Positions 28,631-37,351 of a stretch of 64,000 nt of DNA are shown piece after piece. The stretch comes from RHKX01 sp963823275. Lineage in GTDB: Bacteria; Actinomycetota; Thermoleophilia; Solirubrobacterales; 70-9. The translations under genes and the position numbers were made by a program. The stretch lies in NCBI GenBank assembly GCA_963823275.1, contig CAWGKW010000001.1:434001-498000 (forward strand), in the 5' to 3' direction. Position 1 is the first letter of the stretch; every line of letters starts with the position of its first letter. The notes under the pieces were generated by a model that did not search any database, was not told the DNA's origin, and worked only from the letters and a program-made list of their open reading frames with translations.

Positions 28631-29041
28631 ATGAAACGGACAGGACGACTCGCCCAGACGATTGCCGTGATCCTGGTTGCGGCAGCGGCGATCGGCCCCG
28701 TCGTCGCGGCCGCCGCCGGCAAGCAGTATTCAACGCTCTTCACCGCCTTCAAGTACAAGCTCAAGGACGGGAAGGCTGAGTTCAAGGGGTCGATCGACTC
28801 CTCGAAGGGCAACTGCGTGCCCGACCGGAAGGTCGTTCTCTACCGCAAGAAGAACGGCGAGAAGAAGAAGCTCGGCGGCGATCGCACCAACGACAAGGGC
28901 AAGTTCGAGATCGACCTCGGGGGCGGCCCGCCGAAGAACGGCACCTACCAGGCGGAGGTCAACAAGGCCAAGATCGGAGACTCCGGGAACACGAACACCT
29001 GCCTTTCCCGATCGTCTCCCAAGCTCAAGTTGAGCAGCTGA
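28631..29041 (+). CDS. Small secreted two-cysteine protein
   Basis: A 136-residue exported protein with AGGAGG just before the ATG and a signal peptide (RLAQTIAVILVAAAAIG, cleavage near VAAAAG). The mature 105 residues are Lys-rich and beta-like: FKYKLKDGKAEFKGSIDSS, NCVPDRKVVLYRKKNGEKKK, GTYQAEVNKAKIG, TCLSRSSPKLKLSS. Two cysteines probably form a disulfide. It resembles the protein at 39472-39858 in length, Cys placing and the C-x-x-x-RKV motif. Function unknown. Confidence 0.65.
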   Translation: MKRTGRLAQTIAVILVAAAAIGPVVAAAAGKQYSTLFTAFKYKLKDGKAEFKGSIDSSKGNCVPDRKVVLYRKKNGEKKKLGGDRTNDKGKFEIDLGGGPPKNGTYQAEVNKAKIGDSGNTNTCLSRSSPKLKLSS

Positions 29042-29092
29042 GCGAAGCGGCGGGCCAACCGGGCGGATCGGCAGCCCCCGGCCGTCGACGGA

Positions 29093-29124
29093 CTCGCCGC
29101 CGGCCCCCCGGCACCGGCGGCGAG
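29093..29124. terminator. Strong GC terminator hairpin between convergent genes
   Basis: CTCGCCGCCGG and CCGGCGGCGAG are perfect 11-base arms around a ten-base C/G loop, placed between the stops at 29041 (plus) and 29138 (minus). Confidence 0.7.
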
Positions 29125-29137
29125 AGGTCGGACGGAC

Positions 29138-29632
29138 CTACTTGACCGTCACGCTCCCGTACATGCCCTGGGCGTAGTGGGCGGGGAGGTTGCAGAACAT
29201 CACGTACTTGCCGGGAGTCATCTCGAACTCGCCTTCTCCGGTGTCGCCGGCGGCGATCTCCTCGATCTCTCCCGGTGTCGTGGCCTCGGTCTCCAGCTTC
29301 GCCTCGTCGACTTCGCCCGACGAGTCGGTCGGCAACTTCGCGGGGTCCAGGTTGGTCTTGAACAGAACCAGCTCGTGCTCGACCTGGCCTTCATTCGGTG
29401 CGGTGATCGACACCGTCCCGGCGGTCGCGGTCACGTCCTGGGGGTCGAAGTAGAAGTCGCCCATCTTGATCTCGACGCTCTCGCCGGAGACGGCTGCCGT
29501 GGACGTCGTCGACTCCGTCGCCGCGCTGCTGTCGTCGTCCTCGGTCGAGCTGTCGTCGTCCCCGCAGCCGGCGGCCGCGAGCCCGACGATCAGCAGGGCG
29601 GCTGCCACAGTGGCCTTCATTCGTTGGTTCAC
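29138..29632 (-). CDS. Cupredoxin-domain lipoprotein (type-1 copper)
   Basis: A 164-residue lipoprotein (signal MKATVAAALLIVGLAA, lipobox AAGCGDD) with a Ser/Asp/Thr-rich spacer. The cupredoxin domain shows all type-1 copper ligands: His in GQVEHELVLF, then Cys, His and Met in MFCNLPAHYAQGMYGSV. It is probably a surface electron carrier of the plastocyanin/azurin superfamily. An acidic insert (SGEVDEAKLETEATTPGE) sits between strands. Its partner oxidase is not in the window. Confidence 0.9.
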   Translation of the reverse strand: MNQRMKATVAAALLIVGLAAAGCGDDDSSTEDDDSSAATESTTSTAAVSGESVEIKMGDFYFDPQDVTATAGTVSITAPNEGQVEHELVLFKTNLDPAKLPTDSSGEVDEAKLETEATTPGEIEEIAAGDTGEGEFEMTPGKYVMFCNLPAHYAQGMYGSVTVK

Positions 29633-29666
29633 GTGTGTTCCTCTCTTTGTGGATTTAGATGCGCTT

Positions 29667-29676
29667 AATCATGATT
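29667..29676. promoter_or_regulatory. AT-rich palindrome in a divergent promoter
   Basis: AATCATGATT is a perfect palindrome (TTAATCATGATTTT with one mismatch outside) in the 156-base gap between the cupredoxin and PhoD-like genes. It is the most AT-rich patch in a very GC-rich region, so a promoter or operator is plausible. Confidence 0.35.
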
Positions 29677-29788
29677 TTAGGCAGCCTTTCACGCCCGGCT
29701 CCCGGTCCGCATCGGTACGCGCTACGGATCAGCGTGTGCCGGCCGCGCCCCGGTTCCCCCTTGCAAGCCGTGCCTCAAACCTGATTGG

Positions 29789-31456
29789 ATGGCGTTCATG
29801 CAATTCCCTCGTCTGCGTCTCGTCCCGGCCCTCGTCCTTCCCGTCCTGATCGGAGCTCTCGCGCTCGCGCCTGGGGCCTCCGCGAAGGCGAAGGGCTTCA
29901 AGTACGGCGTCGCCACCGGTGACGTCAGCTCGAATTCAGCGATCCTCTGGGCCCGGGCGACCAAGCAGGGCAATGCGCTGATCCAGGTCAGCGACGGCGG
30001 CGGCTTCGGCAAGTGCGACCTGAAGAAGGCCTCCGGCAAGTTCGTCGTCGAGGCGGAGAAGTCAAACGACCTGACGGTCCAGAAGCGGATCAAGAAGCTC
30101 GATGCCGGGACCGCCTACAAGTACCGCTTCTGCATGAAGGGCGGAAGCAAGAGCGAGACGGGCAAGTTCACGACGGCGCCGAAGGAGAAGCAGGCGAAGA
30201 CGATCCGCTTCGCGCTCGCCGGTGACCAGGACGCCCGCCCCCTCCCCGGCGAAGACACTCCCTACTGGAACGACTTCGAGGTCTGGGATCGCATCGCCGC
30301 CCAGAAGAACGACTTCAACGTGCTGATGGGCGACACCATCTACTCCGACACAGAGGTCCCCGGCTACACGCTCGAGGACGTCGCCGTCTCCGTCAAGGAG
30401 AAATGGGCGGCCTACAAGACGAACCTCGGGATGAAGCCGTGGACGAAGGCGCGCGGCTCCGCCGCCTACTACGCCCACTGGGACGACCATGAGTTCCTCA
30501 ACGACTTCTCCCAGGAGGAGAACTCGTTCCCCTACGGCGACCAGGGGAGCACGGACATCAACGGCGAGAAGCTCTACAAGCAGGGCGTCGAGGCCTTCAC
30601 CGACTACAACCCGGTCACCTTCAAGGAGAAGACCGGCATCTACCGCTCCGAGCGCTGGGGCAAGAACCTCGAGATCTTCTTCCTCGACGAGCGCTCGTTC
30701 CGGAGCGCCAGCGCCGACTACACGGGGGTTTGCGACAACCCGGCGGGCAGCGGTAATCCCGACCTCGCGCCGACCGCCCCGCAGGCCACCCGAAACGTCT
30801 TCTCGGCCCTGGTTCCGGCGCTGGCCAACCCGGCTCCGCAGGCCTGCATCGACGCCATGAACGACCCGAACCGGACGCTGCTCGGCTCCAATCAGCTGAA
30901 GACGTTCAAGAAGGCGATCAAGAATTCGGACGCCACCTTCAAGGTGATCTTCAACGAGGTGCCGATCCAGCAGTACTACGCGCTTCCCTACGATCGCTGG
31001 GAGGGCTATGAGTCCGAGCGGCAGGAGGTTCTGAATTTCCTCCAGAACAACGTCGACAACGCGGTGTTCCTGACCACGGACGTGCACGCGAATCTGGTCA
31101 ACGATGCCCGCTACAACACGCTCGGCGGCCCTGGGGTGGAGGATTCGGGGATCCTCGACGTGACCACCGGGCCGGTCGCGACCGCCAACTACTCGCTCGA
31201 GATCGACGGTGCCACCGGCATCCCGGGGTCCGGCGGTCTGATCCAGTCGCTGTTTCTGAAGCCCGCTCCGCCCGCCGGGATCGGCATGCAGTGCGCCGCG
31301 ACCGACCAGTTCAGCTACGCCGAGGTCGCGGTTTCCAAGGCCCAGCTCAAGATCGACCTGCTCGATGACCAGGACCAGCCGGTGCTCGACACCGGCGACG
31401 TGGCCGCGAACCCGGGCGCAACTCCCTGCTCACAGATCGTGATCCCGGCGCAGTAG
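29789..31456 (+). CDS. Secreted PhoD-like alkaline phosphatase
   Basis: A 555-residue exported phosphoesterase. The signal is LVPALVLPVLIGALALAPGASA. The N-terminal fibronectin-like PhoD domain includes YGVATGDVSSNSAILWARA. The calcineurin-like metal core shows FALAGDQD, VLMGDTIYSD, YYAHWDDHEFLNDF and VFLTTDVHANLV. PhoD enzymes release phosphate from mono- and diesters, including teichoic acids, and use Ca/Fe. The usual Tat Arg pair is absent from the short N-terminus, so Sec export is likely. Start 29789 or 29798. Confidence 0.87.
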   Translation: MAFMQFPRLRLVPALVLPVLIGALALAPGASAKAKGFKYGVATGDVSSNSAILWARATKQGNALIQVSDGGGFGKCDLKKASGKFVVEAEKSNDLTVQKRIKKLDAGTAYKYRFCMKGGSKSETGKFTTAPKEKQAKTIRFALAGDQDARPLPGEDTPYWNDFEVWDRIAAQKNDFNVLMGDTIYSDTEVPGYTLEDVAVSVKEKWAAYKTNLGMKPWTKARGSAAYYAHWDDHEFLNDFSQEENSFPYGDQGSTDINGEKLYKQGVEAFTDYNPVTFKEKTGIYRSERWGKNLEIFFLDERSFRSASADYTGVCDNPAGSGNPDLAPTAPQATRNVFSALVPALANPAPQACIDAMNDPNRTLLGSNQLKTFKKAIKNSDATFKVIFNEVPIQQYYALPYDRWEGYESERQEVLNFLQNNVDNAVFLTTDVHANLVNDARYNTLGGPGVEDSGILDVTTGPVATANYSLEIDGATGIPGSGGLIQSLFLKPAPPAGIGMQCAATDQFSYAEVAVSKAQLKIDLLDDQDQPVLDTGDVAANPGATPCSQIVIPAQ

Positions 31457-31488
31457 CCCGCCGCGCAGGGGCCGGCGGATCGGAGTAG

Positions 31489-32313
31489 ATGGCGGCCCTC
31501 CTCGACGAAGTGCTGGACGCCCACGGCGGCCGTGAGCGCTGGGCGGGGGCGAAGACGATCCGCGCGCGAGTCCGCTCCGGGGGCCTCCTGTTGCGCACTC
31601 GCGTTTCGGGAAACCGGCTTGCCGACGCGCAGGTGGAGGTCGACGTCGACCGGGTCCGCTCCGCGGCTGTCCCGTTTCCCGGGCCCGGGAAACGGGCCGT
31701 CTTCGAGGACGGCGCAGTCAGGATCGAAACCGACGGCGGCGAGATCCTCGAGTCCCGCTCCGATCCCCGCCCCTGCTTCTTCGGTCGTTCGGGCCTGCGA
31801 CGCAACCTGCGCTGGGACGACCTCGACACGATCTACTTCGCCGGCTACGCGTGGTGGAACTACCTCAACGTCCCCTACCTGCTGACCCGCGAAGGGGTGG
31901 AGGTCGGCGAGGGTGAGCCGTGGCGGGAGGGTGCCGAGACATGGCGTCGGCTGGACGTCACGTTCCCGCCGGGCCTCGACACCCATTCGCGGCATCAGAC
32001 CTTCCTCTACGACGACGAGCTTCGGCTCCGTCGTCACGACTACGTCGCCGAGGTGGTCGGCGGCTGGGCCCATGCGGCCCACATGTGCGCCGACCACGTC
32101 GAGGCCGGGGGCCTGCTCTTTCCGACCCGGCGATGGGTGCGGCCGATCGGCCCCCGCAACCGGCCGCTTCCGTTCCCGACGCTGGTCTGGCTCGAGCTCT
32201 CCGAGATCGAGGTCGAGAGCAAAGCGGGGATGAGCCGGAGAGGAGACTCCGCCGATTGCATGCCGGCCCGTTGTGATTCCGGGTTCCGGACCCCCGATAG
32301 TCTCAGGTCATGA
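31489..32313 (+). CDS. Conserved hypothetical protein, LolA-like in style
   Basis: A 274-residue soluble protein. LLDEVLDAHGGRERWAGAKT begins like many bacterial outer-membrane-lipoprotein-sorting-type proteins, and alternating strands follow (VEVDVDRVRSAAVPF, YFAGYAWWNYLNVPYLL, RHQTFLYDDELRLRRHDYV). No enzyme motif seen. The last 27 residues (from KAGMSRR) look non-coding; one extra base near 32222 would end it at about 32231. As drawn, it overlaps the tatA start by four bases. Confidence 0.6.
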   Translation: MAALLDEVLDAHGGRERWAGAKTIRARVRSGGLLLRTRVSGNRLADAQVEVDVDRVRSAAVPFPGPGKRAVFEDGAVRIETDGGEILESRSDPRPCFFGRSGLRRNLRWDDLDTIYFAGYAWWNYLNVPYLLTREGVEVGEGEPWREGAETWRRLDVTFPPGLDTHSRHQTFLYDDELRLRRHDYVAEVVGGWAHAAHMCADHVEAGGLLFPTRRWVRPIGPRNRPLPFPTLVWLELSEIEVESKAGMSRRGDSADCMPARCDSGFRTPDSLRS

Positions 32314-32661
32314 TCGGACCGCTCGAGATCGTGATCCTGCTCGTCATCGCGCTGGTCGTATTCGGCGGCTTCTTCTACAAGAAGCTGCCAGCGCTCGGTA
32401 GATCGGCGGGCAAGGGAGCACGGGTGGGCGGCGAGAAGGCGAAGGAGCTCGCCGGCGTCGTCGGGGAGAAGGCCGACAGCATCGACACCCAGGGGATCGC
32501 CCGGTCGGCGGGCAAGGGCATCCGTGAGGCCAAGGAGCTGAAGGAGACGATCACGGGGCCGCTGGAGCCGAAGGCGGCACCCGGCCTCGGCCGCGGGGGA
32601 AGAGGAGACCAAGGCCGCGCCGACGTCCGAGCCGGACAGCAAGGAAGAGGGCCCCCTCTAG
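32310..32661 (+). CDS. tatA: Twin-arginine translocase subunit TatA/E (3' frame broken)
   Basis: Starts MIGPLEIVILLVIALVVFGG, the short transmembrane helix of TatA, followed by the hinge and amphipathic KKLPALGRSAGKGARVG and a charged tail, about 116 residues. Near 32584 one extra base breaks the frame; removing it gives ASAAGEEETKAAPTSEP ending SKEEGPL. TatA forms the protein-conducting assembly for folded Tat substrates, for example the Tat lipoprotein at 19483-20640. TatB and TatC are not in the window. Confidence 0.85.
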
Positions 32662-32671
32662 CCATTGGCAT

Positions 32672-32716
32672 CGTTCGTGTCATTGATGCCCCTGAGGGGA
32701 CACAAAGGCACGAACG
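32672..32716. terminator. Inverted repeat between convergent tatA and uppP
   Basis: CGTTCGTG (32672) pairs with CACGAACG (32709-32716). The inner part has a second small hairpin, CCCCTGAGGGG. It lies in the 93-base gap between convergent genes, so a terminator is the simplest reading. Confidence 0.5.
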
Positions 32717-32754
32717 ACCATGGATAGGTGGGGGCGGAGCGCCGGCCGGGGCAC

Positions 32755-33603
32755 TCAGGTGGCCGCGACCGCGCCCGTGGCGACCAGCACCAGCACGACC
32801 GTCCCGAGCACGAACCGGTAGATGACGAACACCGTGTAGGTGTGCACGGCGATGTAGCGCAGCAGCCACGCCACCGCCGCGTAGCCGACGACGAAACTCG
32901 TCAGCGTCGCGACTATCGTCGCCGGCCATCCGACCCCGCCGCTGACGTTGTCGTACTCGGTGACGGTCTGCAGGATCGTCGCGGCGGTCAGGGCGGGCAT
33001 CGCGAGGAAGAACGAGAGCCGGGTGACCGTGACCCGATTGAGCCCGCGCAACAGGCCGGCGGACATCGTCGCCCCTGAGCGCGAGACCCCCGGGATCAGA
33101 GCCAGGCATTGGACCAGGCCGATGATCAGGGTGTCACGACGGGTGACATCGGATTCCTGGCGATTGAGGGCGGCGTGACGATCGGCGTACCAGAGCACGC
33201 CGCCCCAGAGGATCAGCGCCCCGCCGATGAACCAGAGGCTGCGCAGGGTGGTCTCGATCTGATCCTTGAAGACCAGGCCCACGATCCCGATCGGGATCGA
33301 GCCGATGACCACCGCGATGGCGAACCGCCAGTCGGGGCCGCTTCGCCTGTCGCCGTCGAGGAGACCGGTCCAGAGCGCCCCGAGGATCGTGCGGACGTCC
33401 TTGCGGAAGTAGAGGACCGTCGCGCCGATCGCGCCGATCTGGATGATCGCCGTGAAGGCGGTGACGTCGGGGGAGTCGATCTTGTAGCCGAGCCCCTTCT
33501 CGATCAGGGTCAGGTGGCCGGTGCTGGAGATCGGCAGGAACTCCGTCAGGCCCTCGACGACGCCGAGCAGGAGGGCCTGCCAGAGATTGAGTTGGTCGCT
33601 CAC
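32755..33603 (-). CDS. uppP: Undecaprenyl-diphosphatase
   Basis: A 282-residue polytopic membrane enzyme that dephosphorylates undecaprenyl diphosphate to recycle the lipid carrier for cell-wall and polysaccharide export; overproduction gives bacitracin resistance. Both signatures are intact: GVVEGLTEFLPISSTGHL near the N-terminus and LALIPGVSRSGATMSAGLL in the middle. Its neighbours on the other side include a polyprenyl-phosphate sugar transferase that would use the same carrier. Confidence 0.96.
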   Translation of the reverse strand: MSDQLNLWQALLLGVVEGLTEFLPISSTGHLTLIEKGLGYKIDSPDVTAFTAIIQIGAIGATVLYFRKDVRTILGALWTGLLDGDRRSGPDWRFAIAVVIGSIPIGIVGLVFKDQIETTLRSLWFIGGALILWGGVLWYADRHAALNRQESDVTRRDTLIIGLVQCLALIPGVSRSGATMSAGLLRGLNRVTVTRLSFFLAMPALTAATILQTVTEYDNVSGGVGWPATIVATLTSFVVGYAAVAWLLRYIAVHTYTVFVIYRFVLGTVVLVLVATGAVAAT

Positions 33604-33649
33604 GCGAGGCGATTCTATTGTCGTGGACCCCGGGCACTAACGTTGACCC

Positions 33650-34614
33650 ATGACCGAGCTCGAGATCGCGATCCACGCTCAGCCCGCCGAGCTGCGTCGG
33701 CTGGCCGGGCTCGAGCTGCCCGACCGCGCCGAACGGCTGGCGGGGGCGGAGCGGGTCTGGATCGTCGGGACCGGTACCAGCCTTCCATGCCGCCGAGCTT
33801 GGCGCAGCGATGTTCGCAAGGGCGGGAATCGACGCCAGGGCAGCGTCCTCGATGGAGTTCTCGGCCAGCGCTGGGGTGCGATCGGGGGACGCGGTCCTCG
33901 TCGTTACCCATACCGGTGAGACGGCCTACGCCCAGGCCGTCAGGAGGCTCGCTCTCGATGTCGCGACGACGACGCTCTCGATCACCGCCACGGGTGTCGG
34001 CTGGCCCGAGGCGATCGAGACTGGGGAGCGGGAACGCTCCCACACCTACACCCGCAGCTACACCTCGACGCTGGCGGTGCTCTGTCTGATCGCAGGCGCT
34101 CTCGGCGCCGCGGGCCTCGGGCCCGACGCGGTTCTGGCCGCCGCCGATGCGACCGAGGTCGGCGATCGCCGATCCCGATATCGACCGGATTCCGGCTCCC
34201 GAACGGCTGTTGGTCCTGACCGGCGCGGGGGCGGGGGCGGTCAGCGCCCGCGAGGCCGCCCTGAAGCTGCGCGAGGCGGCGCGGTTGCCGGCCGAGGGCT
34301 ACGACGCCGAGTACCTGCTGCACGGGTCGGCAGTCCCGCTCGGGCCCGACGACGCCCTCGTCGTCATCGGCGCCGACCGCAACGAGGACGGGTTTCTCGC
34401 CGAGCTCGCCTCCGCCGCCCGAATCGAGGGAGTCCCGGTCGTCGGGATCGACCAGCCGGAACCCGCCGACGAGCTGATGGCCCAGATCCCGCTGGCCGCG
34501 CGGCTCCAGCTGCTCGCGCTTCGCCGTGCCCTCGCCGGCGGCCATGACCCCGACCTCGTGATCACCGGCGCCTGGGATGGTGGGAGGCTATGGGCGATAG
34601 GGGCGCCGGATTGA
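33650..34614 (+). CDS. SIS-domain sugar isomerase-like protein (two frame breaks)
   Basis: Three frames join into a double-SIS protein of about 320 residues. They are VWIVGTGTS; then (one base removed near 33781) FHAAELGAAMFARAG through VLVVTHTGETAYAQAVRRLA; then (one base removed near 34157) AIADPDIDRIPAPERLL with ALKLREAARLPAEGYDAEYL and LHG. The second half resembles the isomerase part of GlmS, with the ALKLREA and E...LHG elements. It probably binds or isomerises a phosphosugar for the envelope genes that follow; no glutamine-amidotransferase domain is present. Confidence 0.8.
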
Positions 34615-34660
34615 CCTGGGTCCAGCCGGTGGCATCGACGCGGTGTGCGAGGGTTGGACG

Positions 34661-36196
34661 GTGCCGGAATCAGAAAGCCACAAGGATCCCCTGGAGCGCC
34701 TGCGGCTCGGGGCGCCCGAGGGCGCCGGGGCGCCGGAGCGATCGCCGCCGCGGCCGCTGGGTCTGAGCGAGGATCGGGTCCCCGAGTCGCTCGAGCGACG
34801 GGCGAGCTTCGCGCGCGCCCGGGAGCTGCTGCCGGCGCTGGCGGCGCTCGTGGCGGGCGCGATCGTCGCCGGGCCGGGGCAGGGCTTACTGCTCGGCGCG
34901 GTGGTCGGGCTCGTCGCTGCGCCTCTGCGCCGCTTTCCGATGCCGCTGCATCTGATGCCGACGACGAGGATCCTGCTCGCCCTGATCCCGCCTGCGCTTG
35001 GTTGCGGGATCTTCGCTCTTGCCGACCTGATCGGCCCGAGGTCCTTCTCCGTCAGTGGCTCCGACGCCGTGATCGCCGGCCTCGCCGCCGCCCTCGCGGC
35101 GCTCTTGATCGAAGCATTCTTCCCGCCGTGGCTGCGCCGGAGGCCGGTTCGGATCGCGACTCTCGGAGCGCCGGCGTTCGCGATCGCCCTGGAGCGGGAG
35201 CTGAGCGAGACTGGCGTCGGGGAGGCGAAGGTGGTCGGTTGGATCGATGACTCCGGTGCCGAGCATCTGCGCGAGGTGGTGCTCGGCAACCGGATCGACC
35301 TCGTTGCCCGGGTCCACGGATCGCTCGGGCGGGAGGCGATCCGACCCGCAGCCGGCGGGCTGGAGGTCCTGCTTGATCTGCCGGTCCGGACGATCGGCGC
35401 CGACCAGCTCTATGAGGGCCTCTTCGGACATGTCCCACTGGGTGCGATCGACACCCGCTGGTTCCTCTACCTGATGCATCCGCAGTTCAACACGACCCGC
35501 CCCCTCACCGACCGGGTCCTCGAGTTTCTCGAGGCGATTCCCCTGCTCATCCTGACAAGCCCGCTGCTGCTGATGTCCGCGCTGGCGATCAAGTTGGCCG
35601 ATGGCGGCCCGGTCTTCTACCGGCAGACCCGGGTGGGAGAGGGCGGCCGTGAGTTCGAGGTGCTGAAGCTGCGGACCATGTCCGTCGGTTCCGAGCGGGA
35701 AGGAGCGCAGTGGTCGCAGGCGGACGATCCGAGGATCACCACGGTCGGCCGCCTGCTTCGCCGTCTTCACATCGACGAGTTGCCGCAGCTCTTCAACGTG
35801 CTCCGCGGGGAGATGACGTTCGTCGGCCCCCGGCCTGAGCGCCCCGAGATGGTCGCCGAGCTCGAGCATACCCTCCCCAACTACCGGCGACGCCACCTGA
35901 TCAAGCCCGGAGTGACGGGCTGGGCGCAGGTCCGCTGCGGCTACGCCGGCTCGACGCTCGGGACCGCCTGGAAGCACTCCCACGACCTCTACTACCTGAA
36001 GCGCCGCTCACGCCTGGTCAACGTGATGATCGTCGTCGAGACGCTGGTCATCGCCGGGCTGGACTCCCATCGGCCTCTGCACGTCCCCGCCAGTCAGTTC
36101 CTGTTCGGACGCGATCTGGGCATCGACCTCGCCGCGGATGCAGTCGATCCCCTGCCGCCCGAGGTTCGCGAGCCCAGCCTCGCAGGCGGAGCCTAG
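34661..36196 (+). CDS. Polyprenyl-phosphate sugar-1-phosphate transferase
   Basis: About 511 residues from a GTG at 34661 with GAGGG upstream. The N-terminal half has four to five membrane helices and a nucleotide-sugar-dehydratase-like region. The C-terminal half (from about 290) is the bacterial sugar transferase domain: one helix LLILTSPLLLMSALAIKL, then GGPVFYRQTRVGEGGREFEVLKLRTM, LRRLHIDELPQLFNVLRGEM and VGPRPERPEMV. It links the first sugar phosphate to undecaprenyl phosphate to start exopolysaccharide or glycan synthesis. An unusual extra tail continues to EPSLAGGA. Confidence 0.92.
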   Translation: MPESESHKDPLERLRLGAPEGAGAPERSPPRPLGLSEDRVPESLERRASFARARELLPALAALVAGAIVAGPGQGLLLGAVVGLVAAPLRRFPMPLHLMPTTRILLALIPPALGCGIFALADLIGPRSFSVSGSDAVIAGLAAALAALLIEAFFPPWLRRRPVRIATLGAPAFAIALERELSETGVGEAKVVGWIDDSGAEHLREVVLGNRIDLVARVHGSLGREAIRPAAGGLEVLLDLPVRTIGADQLYEGLFGHVPLGAIDTRWFLYLMHPQFNTTRPLTDRVLEFLEAIPLLILTSPLLLMSALAIKLADGGPVFYRQTRVGEGGREFEVLKLRTMSVGSEREGAQWSQADDPRITTVGRLLRRLHIDELPQLFNVLRGEMTFVGPRPERPEMVAELEHTLPNYRRRHLIKPGVTGWAQVRCGYAGSTLGTAWKHSHDLYYLKRRSRLVNVMIVVETLVIAGLDSHRPLHVPASQFLFGRDLGIDLAADAVDPLPPEVREPSLAGGA

Positions 36197-36202
36197 GTCG
36201 CC

Positions 36203-37339
36203 GTGGGCGGCATCGCGCTCAGAATCGCCCTGCTCCTGCTGCTGGCGCTGAGCCATTCCGCGCCGGCGACCGCGGCCGAGGGGACCCCGCGGCTGGGTCA
36301 CGTGTTCGTGATCGTGCTGGAGAACGAGGGGGCTGCCGCGGCCTTCGCCCCCGACGCTCCTCGCTACCTCTCCCGCACCCTGAGATCGAAGGGGGCCTTC
36401 CTCCCCGACTATTTCGCGACCGGCCATCTCAGCCTCCCCAACTACATCGCGATGATCAGCGGGCAGGCGCCGAACCCGCGGACTCAGGCTGATTGCCGCC
36501 ACTTCACGGACTTCCTGCCCGGGACGGCCGCCGCGGCCGGGCAGGTGATCGGCTCCGGCTGCGTCTACCCGCGGTCGGTGCAGACGATCGCCGACCAGCT
36601 CGAGGCGAAGGGATCGACCTGGCGCGGCTACATGGAGGACATGGCCGCAGGGGCTCCCGGCGAGCCTGCCGCCTGCCGCCATCCCTCGATCGGCGCTCTC
36701 GACGAGATGCAGCAGGCCGAGGTCGGAGACCAGTACGCGACCCGCCACAACCCGTTCATGTACTTCCACTCGATCATCGACGATGGCGCGTCGTGTGAGT
36801 CGCATGTCGTCGACTACTCACGCTTCGCAGCCGACCTGAAACGGCGGGCGACGACTCCGGCCTACAGCTTCATCACCCCGAACCTCTGCCACGACGGCCA
36901 CGACGAGCCCTGCGTCAACGGCGAGCCCGGGGGACTGGTCTCCGCCAGCCGGTTCCTGAAGGGTGCCGTGCCCCCGATCCTCCGATCGCCCGCCTTCGAT
37001 CGCCGCGGACTTCTGATCGTCACCTTCGATGAGGCAGAATCGGGCGGGGCGACCGCAGACTCGAGCGCGTGCTGCGGCGAGCTACCCGGTCCGAACACGA
37101 CGGACCCGGGGTTCACCCACTCCGGTCCAGGCGGGGGCCGGACGGGCGCGATCATGCTGTCGCCGTGCATCCGGCCCGGCACCCGTTCACGAATCGACTA
37201 CAACCACTATTCGATGCTGCGATCAGTCGAGGATGGCCTCGGGGTCCCGCACCTCGGCTTCGCGGCGCAGGCCGGCCTCGAGCCCTTCGGCTCCGACATC
37301 TTCACCCGTCCGGGCTGCGGCACCTCGGGTGGATCGTGA
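36203..37339 (+). CDS. Secreted phosphoesterase (phospholipase C / acid phosphatase superfamily)
   Basis: A 378-residue exported protein (signal ALRIALLLLLALSHSAPATA) in the PF04185-like alkaline phosphatase superfamily: GHVFVIVLENEG, DYFATGHLSLPNYIAMISGQ, YSFITPNLCHDGHD, LIVTFDEAESGG and the metal His of FTHSGPGGGRTGAI. Several cysteines (HDEPC, SACCGE, SPCIRPG) suit an extracellular fold. It begins seven bases after the sugar transferase stop, so the two share a transcript. The substrate could be phospholipid or a glycan phosphate. Confidence 0.87.
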   Translation: MGGIALRIALLLLLALSHSAPATAAEGTPRLGHVFVIVLENEGAAAAFAPDAPRYLSRTLRSKGAFLPDYFATGHLSLPNYIAMISGQAPNPRTQADCRHFTDFLPGTAAAAGQVIGSGCVYPRSVQTIADQLEAKGSTWRGYMEDMAAGAPGEPAACRHPSIGALDEMQQAEVGDQYATRHNPFMYFHSIIDDGASCESHVVDYSRFAADLKRRATTPAYSFITPNLCHDGHDEPCVNGEPGGLVSASRFLKGAVPPILRSPAFDRRGLLIVTFDEAESGGATADSSACCGELPGPNTTDPGFTHSGPGGGRTGAIMLSPCIRPGTRSRIDYNHYSMLRSVEDGLGVPHLGFAAQAGLEPFGSDIFTRPGCGTSGGS

Positions 37340-37351
37340 CCGGCGGGCCGC

